From contig CAJOOB010000024.1 of NCBI GenBank assembly GCA_905236025.1, positions 1 to 32,683 of the forward strand: DNA of 32,683 bases, given 5' to 3'. Made by a program: the position numbers and the translations under genes. Source of the DNA: an uncultured Lachnospiraceae bacterium (lineage in GTDB: Bacteria; Bacillota; Clostridia; Lachnospirales; Lachnospiraceae). Every line of letters starts with the position of its first letter. The stretch's first letter is position 1. Below the pieces are notes generated by a model. The model saw nothing but the letters and a program-made list of their open reading frames with translations. It was not told the origin of the DNA and searched no databases. This document shows positions 1 through 8,284 of the stretch, one piece after another.

Positions 1-69
<69 letters not shown>

Positions 70-118
70 TTTGCCTTTTATAGGCATAATTTAATAGCAG
101 AAATGCCCAAGGCATTAT

Positions 119-193
119 GGTGGATATAGCGCAGCTGGCTAGCGCACCAGATTGTGGCTCTGGGGGTCAAGGGTTCGAATCCCTTTATCCACC
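119..193 (+). tRNA. tRNA-His (anticodon GTG)
   Basis: The anticodon stem CCAGA/TCTGG encloses TTGTGGC, giving anticodon GTG. The acceptor stem GTGGATA pairs with TATCCAC. A G just before the stem faces C73, which is the extra G-1 identity element of tRNA-His, so the gene is placed one base earlier than a normal seven-pair stem would suggest. CCA is not encoded. Confidence 0.96.
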
Positions 194-207
194 CTTAAAT
201 TTTGCAT

Positions 208-279
208 AGGGCTATAGCCAAGTGGTAAGGCAAGGGACTTTGACTCCCTCACGCGTTGGTTCGAATCCAACTAGCCCTG
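208..279 (+). tRNA. tRNA-Gln (anticodon TTG)
   Basis: The anticodon stem AGGGA/TCCCT encloses CTTTGAC, giving anticodon TTG. The acceptor AGGGCTA pairs with TAGCCCT, and the discriminator is G. The T arm GTTGG-TTCGAAT-CCAAC is perfect. It lies 14 bases after tRNA-His and is probably part of the same transcript. Confidence 0.96.
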
Positions 280-313
280 TCTATAACAACTATGTGTCTG
301 CTAAATTTAATAT

Positions 314-386
314 GGGATATTAGCTCAGGTGGTAGAGCACTTGACTTTTAATCAAGTTGTCGGGGGTTCGAATCCCCCATGTCTCA
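314..386 (+). tRNA. tRNA-Lys (anticodon TTT)
   Basis: The anticodon stem CTTGA/TCAAG encloses CTTTTAA, giving anticodon TTT. The acceptor GGGATAT pairs with ATGTCTC, using two G-T pairs, and the discriminator is A. It is the last gene of the tRNA cluster and is followed within five bases by a terminator. Confidence 0.96.
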
Positions 387-390
387 GATA

Positions 391-416
391 ACGCCTTACA
401 TTATGTAAGGCGTTTT
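391..416 (+). terminator. terminator of the tRNA cluster
   Basis: A perfect 10-bp stem ACGCCTTACA/TGTAAGGCGT with a three-base TTA loop runs straight into TTTT. It begins five bases after tRNA-Lys. Confidence 0.9.
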
Positions 417-418
417 AC

Positions 419-447
419 TTTACTGTTTTGCTTTAGTGTGTTAAAAT
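419..447 (+). promoter_or_regulatory. SigA promoter of the yerC-methyltransferase-hslO operon
   Basis: TTTACT (419-424) is followed after 17 bases by TAAAAT (442-447), which is preceded by TG one base upstream (extended -10). The predicted start is near 454, giving a leader of about 69 bases before the yerC ATG. The leader contains a small GCCT...AGGC hairpin (about 467-485), for which I recognise no riboswitch class. Confidence 0.6.
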
Positions 448-522
448 TGTACAGTACGAAAGCCACGCCTAGTGACGGGGCAGGCTAAAGGGCATACAAA
501 CGTCACAGAAACGGGAAGAAAT

Positions 523-804
523 ATGGATAAACTCAGAACAAAAGAAGTTGAATCACTTTTTGACGGCATTCTTACACTTAAGAACAGGGAAGAATGTTTT
601 GCTTTTTTTGAAGATTTGTGCACGGCAAACGAGTTAATCTCAATGGCGCAAAGACTTGAAGTTGCAAAGATGTTAAGAAACAACAACACATACGTGGAAA
701 TATCGGAAAAGACCGGCGCTTCAACGGCAACAATCAGCAGAGTGCGACGTTCCTTGGATTATGGTAACGATGGCTACGATACCGTAATAAAGCGTGTTAA
801 ATAG
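523..804 (+). CDS. yerC: YerC/YecD family TrpR-related DNA-binding regulator
   Basis: A 93-residue helix-turn-helix protein of the TrpR-like YerC/YecD family. These are small regulators in Firmicutes with a Trp-repressor fold; the effector and targets are generally not known. Seen here are the family hallmarks: the N-terminal LRTKEVESLF and REECFAFFEDLC segments, then AQRLEVAKML, and the recognition part TGASTATISRVRRSL followed by YGNDGYD near the end. I chose the ATG at 523, preceded by GGGAAG, over an upstream GTG at 472, because family members start close to the RTKEV segment and the upstream residues are unlike them. It is first in a tight operon; the next gene begins seven bases after its stop. 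Confidence 0.9.
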   Translation: MDKLRTKEVESLFDGILTLKNREECFAFFEDLCTANELISMAQRLEVAKMLRNNNTYVEISEKTGASTATISRVRRSLDYGNDGYDTVIKRVK

Positions 805-811
805 GTGAATC

Positions 812-1579
812 ATGTACGAAGATTTTTCAACAAAATATGATCTTTTAATGGATAACGTACCATATGACAAATGGGAAAAGCGTATATTAAAAGAATTCAA
901 AAAATATGATATTAAACCCTCATTATGCCTTGATTTGGGATGCGGAACGGGTGAAATGACGTTACGCCTTGCAAAAGCAGGGTATGATATGATTGGCGTT
1001 GACTCGTCATTTGAAATGCTTGAAGAAGCAACAAAAAAGAGCGAAAAAGAAGACGAAGACATTCTTTTCCTTTGCCAGGATATGAGGGAGTTTGAACTCT
1101 ACGGCACGGTACAAAGTGTAATATCCGTATGCGACTCAATAAATTACATAACAAATAAAGATGATTTATTAAAAGTCTTTAAGCTTGTAAATAACTACCT
1201 TGAGCCCGGCGGATTATTCATCTTTGATTTTAATACACCAAAGAAATACAAAATGATAGGGTGTAACACAATTGCAGAAAACAGAGAAGATTTAAGCTTT
1301 ATCTGGGAAAACTGGTATGACTCTGAAACAAATATAAATGAAATTGATTTAACCCTGTTTATAAAGCGGGAGGAAGAAACATACGAAAGATGCGAGGAAA
1401 CCCACATTCAAAGGGGATATGAAAAAGAAGATATTGAGTACATATTAAAACTGGCAGGTTTGGAAGTGTTATCATTTACGGATATAAGTAAAGATGAGGG
1501 AGAAACAAGACAGAAAAGGTATCTTGCGGTATCAAGACTTCCAAAAGATACGAAGAAAAAGATATTTGAAGAAAACTAA
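812..1579 (+). CDS. class I SAM-dependent methyltransferase
   Basis: A 255-residue soluble methyltransferase of the Rossmann type. Motif I is CLDLGCGTGEMTLRLA (about residues 42-57), followed by the acidic end of strand 2, GVDSSFEML, which should bind the adenosyl ribose. Motif II/III is seen as LFLCQDMREFEL, and ISVCDSINYI marks strand 4. The substrate cannot be read from the sequence; close homologues are annotated only as methyltransferase domain 25-type proteins. It sits seven bases after yerC and nine bases before hslO, so all three are probably co-transcribed. The coupling to Hsp33 is common in this group of bacteria but its meaning is unclear. Confidence 0.88.
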   Translation: MYEDFSTKYDLLMDNVPYDKWEKRILKEFKKYDIKPSLCLDLGCGTGEMTLRLAKAGYDMIGVDSSFEMLEEATKKSEKEDEDILFLCQDMREFELYGTVQSVISVCDSINYITNKDDLLKVFKLVNNYLEPGGLFIFDFNTPKKYKMIGCNTIAENREDLSFIWENWYDSETNINEIDLTLFIKREEETYERCEETHIQRGYEKEDIEYILKLAGLEVLSFTDISKDEGETRQKRYLAVSRLPKDTKKKIFEEN

Positions 1580-1588
1580 GGAGAAGAA

Positions 1589-2464
1589 ATGTCAGATTAT
1601 ATTGTAAAAGCAACTGCAGCAAACGGCACAATAAGAGCGTACGCGGCAACAACAAAAGAACTGGTTGAAGAAGCCAGAAAGACGCATAATTTAAGCCCTG
1701 TTGCAACGGCGGCTCTTGGAAGAACAATGACTGCAGCAGTAATAATGGGCAGTATGCAAAAAAATGATGATGATATGGTAAGCATAATAATAAGAGGGGA
1801 CGGTCCAATGCAGGGACTTGTTGTAACGGCAACCTCAAAGCTTACCGTTAAAGGATATGTTTACAACCCTTCATTTGTAAACGAAGCAAATTACTTCGGT
1901 CACTTTGATGTGGGTGGTGCGCTTGGTTACGGCACACTTACGGTAATAAAAGACATTGGCTTAAAAGAGCCGTATTCGGGAACCGTAAACCTTGTAACCG
2001 GAGAAATTGGAGACGACCTTACATATTACTTTGCAACAAGTGAGCAGACACCTTCATCTGTAGGCCTTGGCGTTTTAATGAATAAAGAAAATACGGTAAG
2101 AGAAGCGGGCGGCTTTATCATCCAGTTAATGCCTGATGCACCTGAAGAAGTGATTGGAAAGCTTGAGGCAAAGATTGGTGAAATTACATCTGTTACGGAT
2201 ATGCTTGATAAGGGAATGACGCCTGAAGACATTCTTTCAATGCTTCTTTCAGATATGGATTTAAAGATAAATGAAAAGGTAAATCCTAAGTTTATGTGCG
2301 ATTGCAGCAAAGAAAGAGTAATGCGCGCCGTAATGAGTACCGGTAAAAAAGAGATTGAATCAATGATTGCAGACGGTAAGCCTGTTGAGGTTAATTGCCA
2401 GTTCTGCCGTAAAAACTACGAAATAACCTTAGATGAATTAAAGGCAATGATAAGCGATAAATAA
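1589..2464 (+). CDS. hslO: Hsp33 redox-regulated holdase chaperone
   Basis: Cytosolic chaperone that is off when reduced and zinc-bound, and unfolds into an active holdase on oxidative stress. The 291 residues match the family's usual length. The N-terminal core begins DYIVKATAANGTIRAYAATT and carries the RGDGPMQGL and GTLTVIKD segments. The C-terminal redox switch has the four zinc cysteines as CDC (about 239-241) and CQFC (about 272-275), here in the standard CxC...CxxC form, so the switch should work. The ATG follows AAGGAGAAG. It is third in the operon with yerC and the methyltransferase. Confidence 0.97.
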   Translation: MSDYIVKATAANGTIRAYAATTKELVEEARKTHNLSPVATAALGRTMTAAVIMGSMQKNDDDMVSIIIRGDGPMQGLVVTATSKLTVKGYVYNPSFVNEANYFGHFDVGGALGYGTLTVIKDIGLKEPYSGTVNLVTGEIGDDLTYYFATSEQTPSSVGLGVLMNKENTVREAGGFIIQLMPDAPEEVIGKLEAKIGEITSVTDMLDKGMTPEDILSMLLSDMDLKINEKVNPKFMCDCSKERVMRAVMSTGKKEIESMIADGKPVEVNCQFCRKNYEITLDELKAMISDK

Positions 2465-2532
2465 TTATATGAAAAATAACAGTTTTGTTATATATCAAAT
2501 TTGTAATCTACGTAAATTTCACAGAATTTACA

Positions 2533-2561
2533 TTGCTTTTAGAAATTGATTAGAGTATTCT
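2533..2561 (+). promoter_or_regulatory. candidate SigA promoter of the cyclophilin gene
   Basis: TTGCTT (2533-2538), a 17-base spacer and TATTCT (2556-2561) lie about 35 bases before the cyclophilin ATG. No strong terminator separates hslO from this gene; only a weak ATAACA/TGTTAT hairpin near 2477-2492 is seen, without a T run. Confidence 0.5.
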
Positions 2562-2595
2562 TGATATACCAAATTATGATTTAAGGAGACTAGAA

Positions 2596-3351
2596 ATGAA
2601 AAAATTTTGGAAAAAGAATAAGTCCACTTTAATTGGAATCCTTGCAGCGGTTATATTCTGCCTGGTTTGCTATTTTACAATATTCAGAGAGAATACAACA
2701 TCAGATGCCACATCATCAACAACCACAACAACGGCATCTGCTGACTCGGTAGATTACGAAGTGGATCCGGACAGCCTTTCGGGCACATATTATGCAGAAA
2801 TGGTGATTGAAGATTACGGTACCGTAACAATTGCGCTTGATGCAGATACAGCACCAATCACGGTTGCAAACTTTATTGAACTTTCACTTGAAGGCTTTTA
2901 TGACGGTCTTACATTCCACAGATATGTAGAAAACTTCTGTTTACAGGGTGGTGACCCGGATGCTGACGGAACGGGCGGATCAGATGAAACAATCACAGGT
3001 GAATTTTCATCAAACGGTGTAGATAACGATATTTCGCATACAACAGGCGTTATCTCAATGGCTCGTTCATCGACGGGTTATGACACGGCTTCAAGTCAGT
3101 TCTTCTTTACATTATCAGATGATTACACATCTTCACTTGACGGCTTATATGCTGCATTTGGTTATGTTACTGAAGGCTGGGACATTATCGAAGAACTTTG
3201 TGAATACCTTTCAGAAAACGCTGAATATTCAGATTCTTCAAGCGGAACACTTGCATCAACATCACAGCCTGTGATCACATCCGTTACAATTTATAACGAA
3301 GACGGCACAGTATTTACGGTTGAAGATGAAGCATCAACTGACGAAGAATAA
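2596..3351 (+). CDS. membrane-anchored cyclophilin-type peptidyl-prolyl isomerase
   Basis: A 251-residue cis-trans prolyl isomerase expected to act outside the membrane on secreted proteins. A basic start (MKKFWKKNK) precedes one hydrophobic segment (about residues 11-28). There is no lipobox cysteine in the normal place, so it should be a signal anchor rather than a lipoprotein. A Ser/Thr-rich linker (about 34-50) leads to the cyclophilin domain: ITVANFIELSLEGFYDGLTFHRYV, then LQGGDPDADGTGG, then GVISMARS...SSQFFFTLSD. The catalytic arginine in FHRY and the QGGDP and SQFFF signatures are all present. The C-terminal tail is acidic. The start follows AAGGAGACTAG. Confidence 0.93.
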   Translation: MKKFWKKNKSTLIGILAAVIFCLVCYFTIFRENTTSDATSSTTTTTASADSVDYEVDPDSLSGTYYAEMVIEDYGTVTIALDADTAPITVANFIELSLEGFYDGLTFHRYVENFCLQGGDPDADGTGGSDETITGEFSSNGVDNDISHTTGVISMARSSTGYDTASSQFFFTLSDDYTSSLDGLYAAFGYVTEGWDIIEELCEYLSENAEYSDSSSGTLASTSQPVITSVTIYNEDGTVFTVEDEASTDEE

Positions 3352-3403
3352 TTAAACGAATTAAGAACATATAAACGTGCAAGTATGCGGGATTTAATGA
3401 GCA

Positions 3404-4447
3404 ATGAATGTTAAGAAAATTGTAGGTTACATAAAAAAAGTAAATATACTGTATATGTTAATGCCGCTTGTTGCGCTTATTCTGCTTTCCCTAGTATTTA
3501 TACTTATTCCGTTTAAGGATATTATTTTTCCAAAAACCATAAAGATAAATCAGGAGTCCTCGTATGAGGAGACGCTGGATATACTTAACAACAGCGATTA
3601 TTACAAGATAAACTTTGAAAAACTTACATATACGGGATACGACGTCGTTGGAAGAAACTCCGTAACGGGCGCGTATTATTACGCAATAATCGGAGATCAC
3701 AGCGTTTTTGTACTTCTTTCATCTGATTATAAACCGGATGAATCAGGCGTAATATCTAATGTGACCGTGTATTGTAAAAAGGCGGAAATCGATGATAAAT
3801 ACGAAAAAATGCTTACGCTTTATGCTGCAGATATATCCTGGACAATGGAAGGCTTAGAAGAGGCAACGCCTAAGTTCTTTCTTGATAATGCAACGTACAG
3901 CTTTTATGCATACGTGATTTTATACATTATACTTCTTTTGTTTGTGGGATTTGCGGTTGTAATGTTTGTAATATTTATTACGTATATTGTGAATCCGTTC
4001 ATATTACATCCGACATTTAGAACGCTTAGAAAGCTTAACCACCTTAATTACAAGGAGTTTAAGGGATTTCTTCCGAAGCTTGATAACGAGCTTACGTACG
4101 GTGTGATAATGCGTACGGCAAATACAATTGTTACAAAGAATTACTTTATAGACTTAAATTATCACGAAACCCTGATAATTCCCAATGATAAGCTTGTCTG
4201 GATGTATAGCTATCAGCATATAAGGGAGATATTCAATAAACACGTGGGAGTCCATACAGATATGGTGTTTATCCTTGCCGATGGCCAGAAAAAGACTATT
4301 TACAACGTTCATCCGGACCACGCAAGAAAAGTGTACGGATACTATATGGAGAAATATCCGAATATACTGTATAAATATTCAGAAGATAATAAGAAAACCG
4401 CGATGGATATTATTTCAAAAAATAATGAAGAAGCGCATAAAAAATGA
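3404..4447 (+). CDS. uncharacterised membrane protein with two transmembrane segments
   Basis: I do not recognise the function of this 347-residue protein. One transmembrane segment lies near residues 13-36 (LYMLMPLVALILLSLVFILI) and a second near 168-198 (YVILYIILLLFVGFAVVMFV). The roughly 130 residues between them should be outside the cell, and the C-terminal half (about 200-347) inside. The inner part has the look of a small folded domain (HETLIIPNDKLVWMYSYQ, VFILADGQKKTIYNVHPD), similar in style to stress-linked YcxB/PH-like membrane proteins, but that is inference. It ends in a basic, helical tail. The start has only a weak ribosome site. It lies 52 bases after the cyclophilin gene on the same strand and may be co-transcribed with it. 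Confidence 0.75.
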   Translation: MNVKKIVGYIKKVNILYMLMPLVALILLSLVFILIPFKDIIFPKTIKINQESSYEETLDILNNSDYYKINFEKLTYTGYDVVGRNSVTGAYYYAIIGDHSVFVLLSSDYKPDESGVISNVTVYCKKAEIDDKYEKMLTLYAADISWTMEGLEEATPKFFLDNATYSFYAYVILYIILLLFVGFAVVMFVIFITYIVNPFILHPTFRTLRKLNHLNYKEFKGFLPKLDNELTYGVIMRTANTIVTKNYFIDLNYHETLIIPNDKLVWMYSYQHIREIFNKHVGVHTDMVFILADGQKKTIYNVHPDHARKVYGYYMEKYPNILYKYSEDNKKTAMDIISKNNEEAHKK

Positions 4448-4478
4448 TAAAATACACATCATTTAGCGTTTATTTTGA

Positions 4479-4507
4479 TTGACTATCACAATTTATTGTG
4501 GTATTCT
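4479..4507 (+). promoter_or_regulatory. strong SigA promoter of the cold-shock gene
   Basis: TTGACT (4479-4484) and TATTCT (4502-4507) are exactly 17 bases apart. The predicted start near 4514 gives a leader of only about 43 bases. This is much shorter than the long thermosensor leader of E. coli cspA, so control by the same RNA switch is unlikely. Confidence 0.75.
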
Positions 4508-4556
4508 AAAACAGGATTGGTTTTACAGTCTTAATGTTATTTTTTGGAGGTATCCT

Positions 4557-4754
4557 ATGAAAGGTACTGTAAAGTGGTTTAACAACCAAAAGGGTTACGG
4601 ATTCATCAATACTGAAGAGGGTAAGGATGTATTCGTTCATTTCTCCGGTATTCAGGGAGAAGGCTATAAGCAGTTAGAAGAAAGCCAGGCTGTTGAGTTT
4701 GAAATAACTGACGGCGCTAAGGGACCACAGGCTGTTAATGTAGTTAAGTTATAA
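4557..4754 (+). CDS. cspA: cold-shock protein, CspA family
   Basis: A 65-residue single cold-shock domain that binds single-stranded RNA and DNA and acts as an RNA chaperone. The RNP1 motif KGYGFIN and the RNP2 motif VFVHFS are intact, and the start [13 protein letters not shown] is typical of the family. I chose the ATG at 4557, preceded by TTGGAGG at a six-base spacing; a longer open frame upstream is not supported because it would put 26 unrelated residues before the domain. The gene has its own strong promoter and a terminator shared with the convergent gene. Confidence 0.96.
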   Translation: MKGTVKWFNNQKGYGFINTEEGKDVFVHFSGIQGEGYKQLEESQAVEFEITDGAKGPQAVNVVKL

Positions 4755-4832
4755 TTCGAGGCAATTAGTATTATTATATATTCGACATCAAGAGATTACG
4801 TAATAATAAAGCAAAGGTTTATGGATTATAAG

Positions 4833-4862
4833 AAAAGGAACTGTTTACACAGTTCCTTTTTT
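4833..4862. terminator. bidirectional terminator between cspA and the DUF1836 gene
   Basis: A 12-bp perfect stem AAAAGGAACTGT/ACAGTTCCTTTT with loop TTAC. It gives a T run on both strands and so can stop transcription of both convergent genes. The stop codon of the minus-strand gene lies within the hairpin. Confidence 0.88.
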
Positions 4863-5555
4863 CGCGCTCTTTTTGTTGCTTTTTTCAATCTCTTTCAGAA
4901 GACGTTCCGCCTCTTCTTTTTGCTTCTTTTCTTCTTCTAAGGCAGCTTCCTTCTTTTCTGCGAGTCTGTCAATATATTCTTCCAAAAGTCTTTTCTTTAA
5001 AGTAATATCAACCGCAAGGTCCGCTAAAATAATGAAATCACGGGATTCAGCAATTGCTTCGTTGTCGGCAATCTGATTATCAACGATGTTGCATATCTTT
5101 TCAATATCCTTATCAACTCTGTCCGCAACCTTTGGAGAAGAGGTGTAAAGGTATGAATAGATGTCCACAAGGTTTGGGCCTTCCTGATTGTTGAAATGCT
5201 TATCCGTTACGTTTTCCATAAGAGTAGTAATGTCCGAAATGGATAGAACGTTCTTAAGATAGTAGATCATAATCATTAGTGCAAGATGGTCTTTGGAATA
5301 TTTCTTTTTTTCCGGAGAAGGCATGAGATTTGCTTTTGCATAATTATTAATCATTGTCTTTGTAAGAATCTTGTCTTCTTCTTTTCTTTTGTAGTATGTA
5401 AGATGTTCATCCATGAAGGTTGTAACCTGGTCCATATATAAATCAATGTTTGGAATATCCGAAGGATTAATACCCTTTAATTTTGAACGGATATTTCTGT
5501 ATATCTTCATAATATCAACCGGTTCGTTATCAAATTGATTCTTGGGATTGTCCAT
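4845..5555 (-). CDS. DUF1836 domain protein, putative DNA-binding regulator
   Basis: A 236-residue protein with the DUF1836 signature in its middle: TKTMINNYAKANLMPSPEKKKYSKDH, then LALMIMIYYLKNVLSISDI (about residues 64-108). The INNY-K--L-P---KKYS pattern resembles the winged-helix start of MerR-type regulators, so DNA binding is likely, though targets are unknown. The C-terminal part (about 190-236) is a charged coiled coil (KKEAALEEEKKQKEEAERLL) ending in a basic KKSAKKG tail, which is longer than in minimal family members. The start follows AAGGAGACAGAT. It diverges from pcrA with promoters placed back to back. Confidence 0.85.
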   Translation of the reverse strand: MDNPKNQFDNEPVDIMKIYRNIRSKLKGINPSDIPNIDLYMDQVTTFMDEHLTYYKRKEEDKILTKTMINNYAKANLMPSPEKKKYSKDHLALMIMIYYLKNVLSISDITTLMENVTDKHFNNQEGPNLVDIYSYLYTSSPKVADRVDKDIEKICNIVDNQIADNEAIAESRDFIILADLAVDITLKKRLLEEYIDRLAEKKEAALEEEKKQKEEAERLLKEIEKSNKKSAKKGTV

Positions 5556-5581
5556 ATCTGTCTCCTTTATGTTATGACCTT

Positions 5582-5610
5582 ATTATATAGTATTAAAAAC
5601 TATGATTCAA
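5582..5610 (-). promoter_or_regulatory. SigA promoter of the DUF1836 gene
   Basis: On the minus strand TTGAAT and TATAAT are exactly 17 bases apart. Only six bases separate its -35 box from that of the pcrA promoter, so the two polymerase sites face away from each other and nearly touch. Confidence 0.7.
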
Positions 5611-5616
5611 GAATTA

Positions 5617-5645
5617 TTTAAATATAACCGATAATGTGGTACAAT
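5617..5645 (+). promoter_or_regulatory. SigA promoter of pcrA
   Basis: TACAAT (5640-5645) carries an extended -10 TG at 5637-5638. A weak -35 box TTTAAA lies 17 bases upstream. The predicted start is near 5652, about 60 bases before the pcrA ATG. Confidence 0.6.
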
Positions 5646-5710
5646 ATTTTGGTGTCGTCTAATGTACAGAGACAGATTTATTATATGAAATTATATAAAA
5701 GAGGATATAT

Positions 5711-7966
5711 ATGGAAGTTAAATTAAATGATATGCAGGCGCAGGCTGTCTGCCAAACAGAAGGACCTTTACTTATTCTTGCCGGCGCAGGCTCCGGTAAG
5801 ACAAGGGTTATAACTCACAGAATAGCATACCTGATCGAGGAACGAATGGTTCCTCCATGGAATATAATGGCCATTACCTTCACTAATAAAGCGGCTGCCG
5901 AAATGAGAGAAAGAGTTGACAGAATTGTAGATAAAGGCTCTGAAAGTGTTTGGGTAAGTACCTTCCATTCGCTTTGCGTAAGGATTTTAAGAAGGCACAT
6001 AGACAGACTTTTGTATGATACAAACTTTACCATTTACGATACGGACGATCAAAAGACACTTATGAAGGATATTTGTAAGCGTCTTAATATTGATACAAAG
6101 CAGTATAAGGAAAAGAGAATACTGCGTGATATTTCTGCGGCAAAAAATGACATGATAACACCGGGAATGTGCAGACAAAAAGGCGCAGAAAACGGCGGAT
6201 ATTATGAAGCGGACATTCTCCCTAAAGCTTATGAAAAATATGAACAGGAACTTAAAAAGAATAACGCCCTTGATTTTGATGACCTTTTAGTAAAGACAGT
6301 GTTACTCTTTGAGCAGTGTCCGGATGTTTTGGAATCGTACCAAAACAGATTCCTTTACATAATGGTGGATGAATACCAGGATACAAACAACGTGCAGTTC
6401 AGACTGGTTGAACTGCTTGCTCGTAAAAACAGAAACCTCTGTGTTGTGGGTGATGATGATCAGTCCATTTATAAATTCAGAGGTGCAAACATATATAACA
6501 TTTTAAACTTTGAAAAGGTGTTTACCGAAGCAAAGGTGATTCGTCTTGAACAAAATTACCGTTCAACTCAGACCATCCTTGATGCTGCAAATGCAGTGAT
6601 TTCAAATAACGAAGGAAGAAAGAGAAAGCGCCTTTGGACTGAAAATGAAAAGGGTGAAAAGATAACACATAAAGAATGTGCCACCGCATATGATGAGGCG
6701 GAGTATGTTGCAACGGATATTTTAAAGGCAGTAAGAAACGGAAGAAGTTATAATGATAACGCTGTATTTTACAGAACAAACGCGCAGTCACGTATCTTAG
6801 AAGAAAAACTTATTGCATACAATATTCCTTACAGGCTTTTTGGTGGCGTAAACTTTTATGCGCGTAAGGAAATTAAAGATGTTTTGGCATACCTTAAAAC
6901 CGTTGATAACGGGCTTGATGATGTTGCCACAAAAAGAATCATAAATGTGCCAAAGCGTGGTATTGGTGCAACCTCGGTTGAAAAGTTAAGCACATACGCA
7001 GAGACGTACGGTACAAGTTTCTTTGAAGCATGTAAGCATGCAAACGAACTGCTTTCTGCAAAGTCAGCAGCAAAGGTTTTGGAGTTTGTAAATCTTATAC
7101 AGAGATTAAGAACGGAACTTGATCCTTCTGACGTACTTTCATTATATGATGAGATACTTGATGTAACGGAATATATAAAAGAACTTCAGGCAGAAAATAC
7201 TGAAGAGTCACTTGCAAGAATTGAAAATATTGATGAACTTCGTAACAAGATTTTGAATTACGAAGACAATATTGCGGATGATGAAGAAGAAAGCCTTTCA
7301 TCTTTCTTAGAAGAAGTGGCGCTTGTTGCTGATATTGATAATTATGATGAGAATGCGGATTACGTTGCCTTAATGACAATTCACAGTGCCAAGGGACTTG
7401 AATTTCCAAGAGTTTATATATGCGGTATGGAAGAAAATCTCTTCCCGGGTTTTGCGGCAAATGAGGATAATGAAGAACTTGAAGAAGAAAGACGTCTTTG
7501 TTATGTTGCAATTACAAGAGCAATGGAAGAGCTTACAATCATTAATTCAAGAACCCGTATGTTAAGGGGCGAAACGCAGTATAATGCGCCTTCAAGGTTT
7601 ATTGAGGAAATTCCTTGCGAACTGCTTTCAAGTGACAAGGAAAACTATAATCCTGTCAAAAAGAACTATAAAAAAGAAAAACCGAACTATATTTCGAATT
7701 TCAGATCCAAACCGTTTGGCTTTGGCGCTCCTTCTGATGATTCAGATGAGCCAACAGTCGGCTTTACAAAGGGAATCACTCTTAAAAGTAAGCCGCAGGC
7801 CCTTTTATACGGTATTGGAGACAGGGTTTCTCATGTAAAATACGGTCGCGGTACCGTTCTTAGCATAACTGATGCCGGAAGAGATTATGAGGTGACGGTT
7901 TCGTTTGATAATTTTGGCGTGAGAAAAATGCTCGCTGCATTTTCAAAATTGATAAAAATTCAGTAA
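5711..7966 (+). CDS. pcrA: ATP-dependent DNA helicase PcrA/UvrD
   Basis: Superfamily 1A 3'-5' helicase of 751 residues, used in repair, rolling-circle plasmid replication and removal of RecA or stalled RNA polymerase. Visible motifs in order: Q motif LNDMQAQAV, Walker A AGAGSGKT (24-31), Ia FTNKAAAEMRERV, Walker B MVDEYQDTN, motif III GDDDQSIYKFRGA, motif IV LEQNYRST, motif V TIHSAKGLEFPRV, and motif VI CYVAITRAMEEL. The C-terminal GDRVSHVKYGRGTVLSI is the Tudor-like domain that binds RNA polymerase in PcrA, which favours PcrA over Rep. Length and motifs are normal. The ATG follows AGAGGATATAT. Confidence 0.97.
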   Translation: MEVKLNDMQAQAVCQTEGPLLILAGAGSGKTRVITHRIAYLIEERMVPPWNIMAITFTNKAAAEMRERVDRIVDKGSESVWVSTFHSLCVRILRRHIDRLLYDTNFTIYDTDDQKTLMKDICKRLNIDTKQYKEKRILRDISAAKNDMITPGMCRQKGAENGGYYEADILPKAYEKYEQELKKNNALDFDDLLVKTVLLFEQCPDVLESYQNRFLYIMVDEYQDTNNVQFRLVELLARKNRNLCVVGDDDQSIYKFRGANIYNILNFEKVFTEAKVIRLEQNYRSTQTILDAANAVISNNEGRKRKRLWTENEKGEKITHKECATAYDEAEYVATDILKAVRNGRSYNDNAVFYRTNAQSRILEEKLIAYNIPYRLFGGVNFYARKEIKDVLAYLKTVDNGLDDVATKRIINVPKRGIGATSVEKLSTYAETYGTSFFEACKHANELLSAKSAAKVLEFVNLIQRLRTELDPSDVLSLYDEILDVTEYIKELQAENTEESLARIENIDELRNKILNYEDNIADDEEESLSSFLEEVALVADIDNYDENADYVALMTIHSAKGLEFPRVYICGMEENLFPGFAANEDNEELEEERRLCYVAITRAMEELTIINSRTRMLRGETQYNAPSRFIEEIPCELLSSDKENYNPVKKNYKKEKPNYISNFRSKPFGFGAPSDDSDEPTVGFTKGITLKSKPQALLYGIGDRVSHVKYGRGTVLSITDAGRDYEVTVSFDNFGVRKMLAAFSKLIKIQ

Positions 7967-7980
7967 TTTTTAAAAAATAC

Positions 7981-8009
7981 TTGCAAAAAAAATATCGTTA
8001 AAGTATATT
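7981..8009 (+). promoter_or_regulatory. SigA promoter of the transglutaminase lipoprotein gene
   Basis: TTGCAA (7981-7986) and TATATT (8004-8009) are 17 bases apart, starting only 15 bases after the pcrA stop codon. The predicted transcript start near 8016 leaves about 270 bases of leader before the next gene. Confidence 0.6.
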
Positions 8010-8015
8010 TATTTA

Positions 8016-8284
8016 TGGAGAAGAAAACCGCTGTTTTACCATGGCTTTTGAGGATTCAAAAAAAGTGGTTGTCCTTGTTTTGCGGCAGTTTGAGAAAGTC
8101 AAATGTGCTCTTGCGGTTTAATCCTTTATAAATAAAAGGCAGTATAAATGGTTTACATAATTTAGGTCGGTTAACACAGTTTACTTTTACATGACCGGTG
8201 CAGACGGTCGGATAATTAATTAAGGTTTAATTTATACTTTTTAACTAAGGACATACACCGCAAAATGCGCGGTTGGTGATATAT
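8016..8284 (+). promoter_or_regulatory. long untranslated leader, possibly structured
   Basis: No convincing gene lies in this stretch. AAACCGC (8025-8031) can pair with GCGGTTT (8113-8119) and would close a domain of about 95 bases. A second hairpin GACCG/CGGTC lies near 8194-8210, and a third small hairpin (CCGC/GCGCGG) sits just before the ribosome site. I do not recognise any known riboswitch consensus. A 38-codon open frame from 8015 has no ribosome site. Confidence 0.35.

Noticed and set aside
455-522. Leader of yerC, with AAAGCCACG and GGGGC blocks recalling a cyclic-di-GMP riboswitch core.
   Set aside because: The leader of about 69 bases is too short for the two-helix fold, and the second half of the consensus is missing.
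1476-1838. Minus-strand frame of 120 codons across the methyltransferase/hslO junction.
   Set aside because: It lies antisense to two certain genes, has no ribosome site and is a low-complexity Leu-rich translation.
8015-8131. A 38-codon open frame in the leader of the transglutaminase gene.
   Set aside because: The ATG would lie at the predicted transcript start with no ribosome site, and the translation resembles no known leader peptide.
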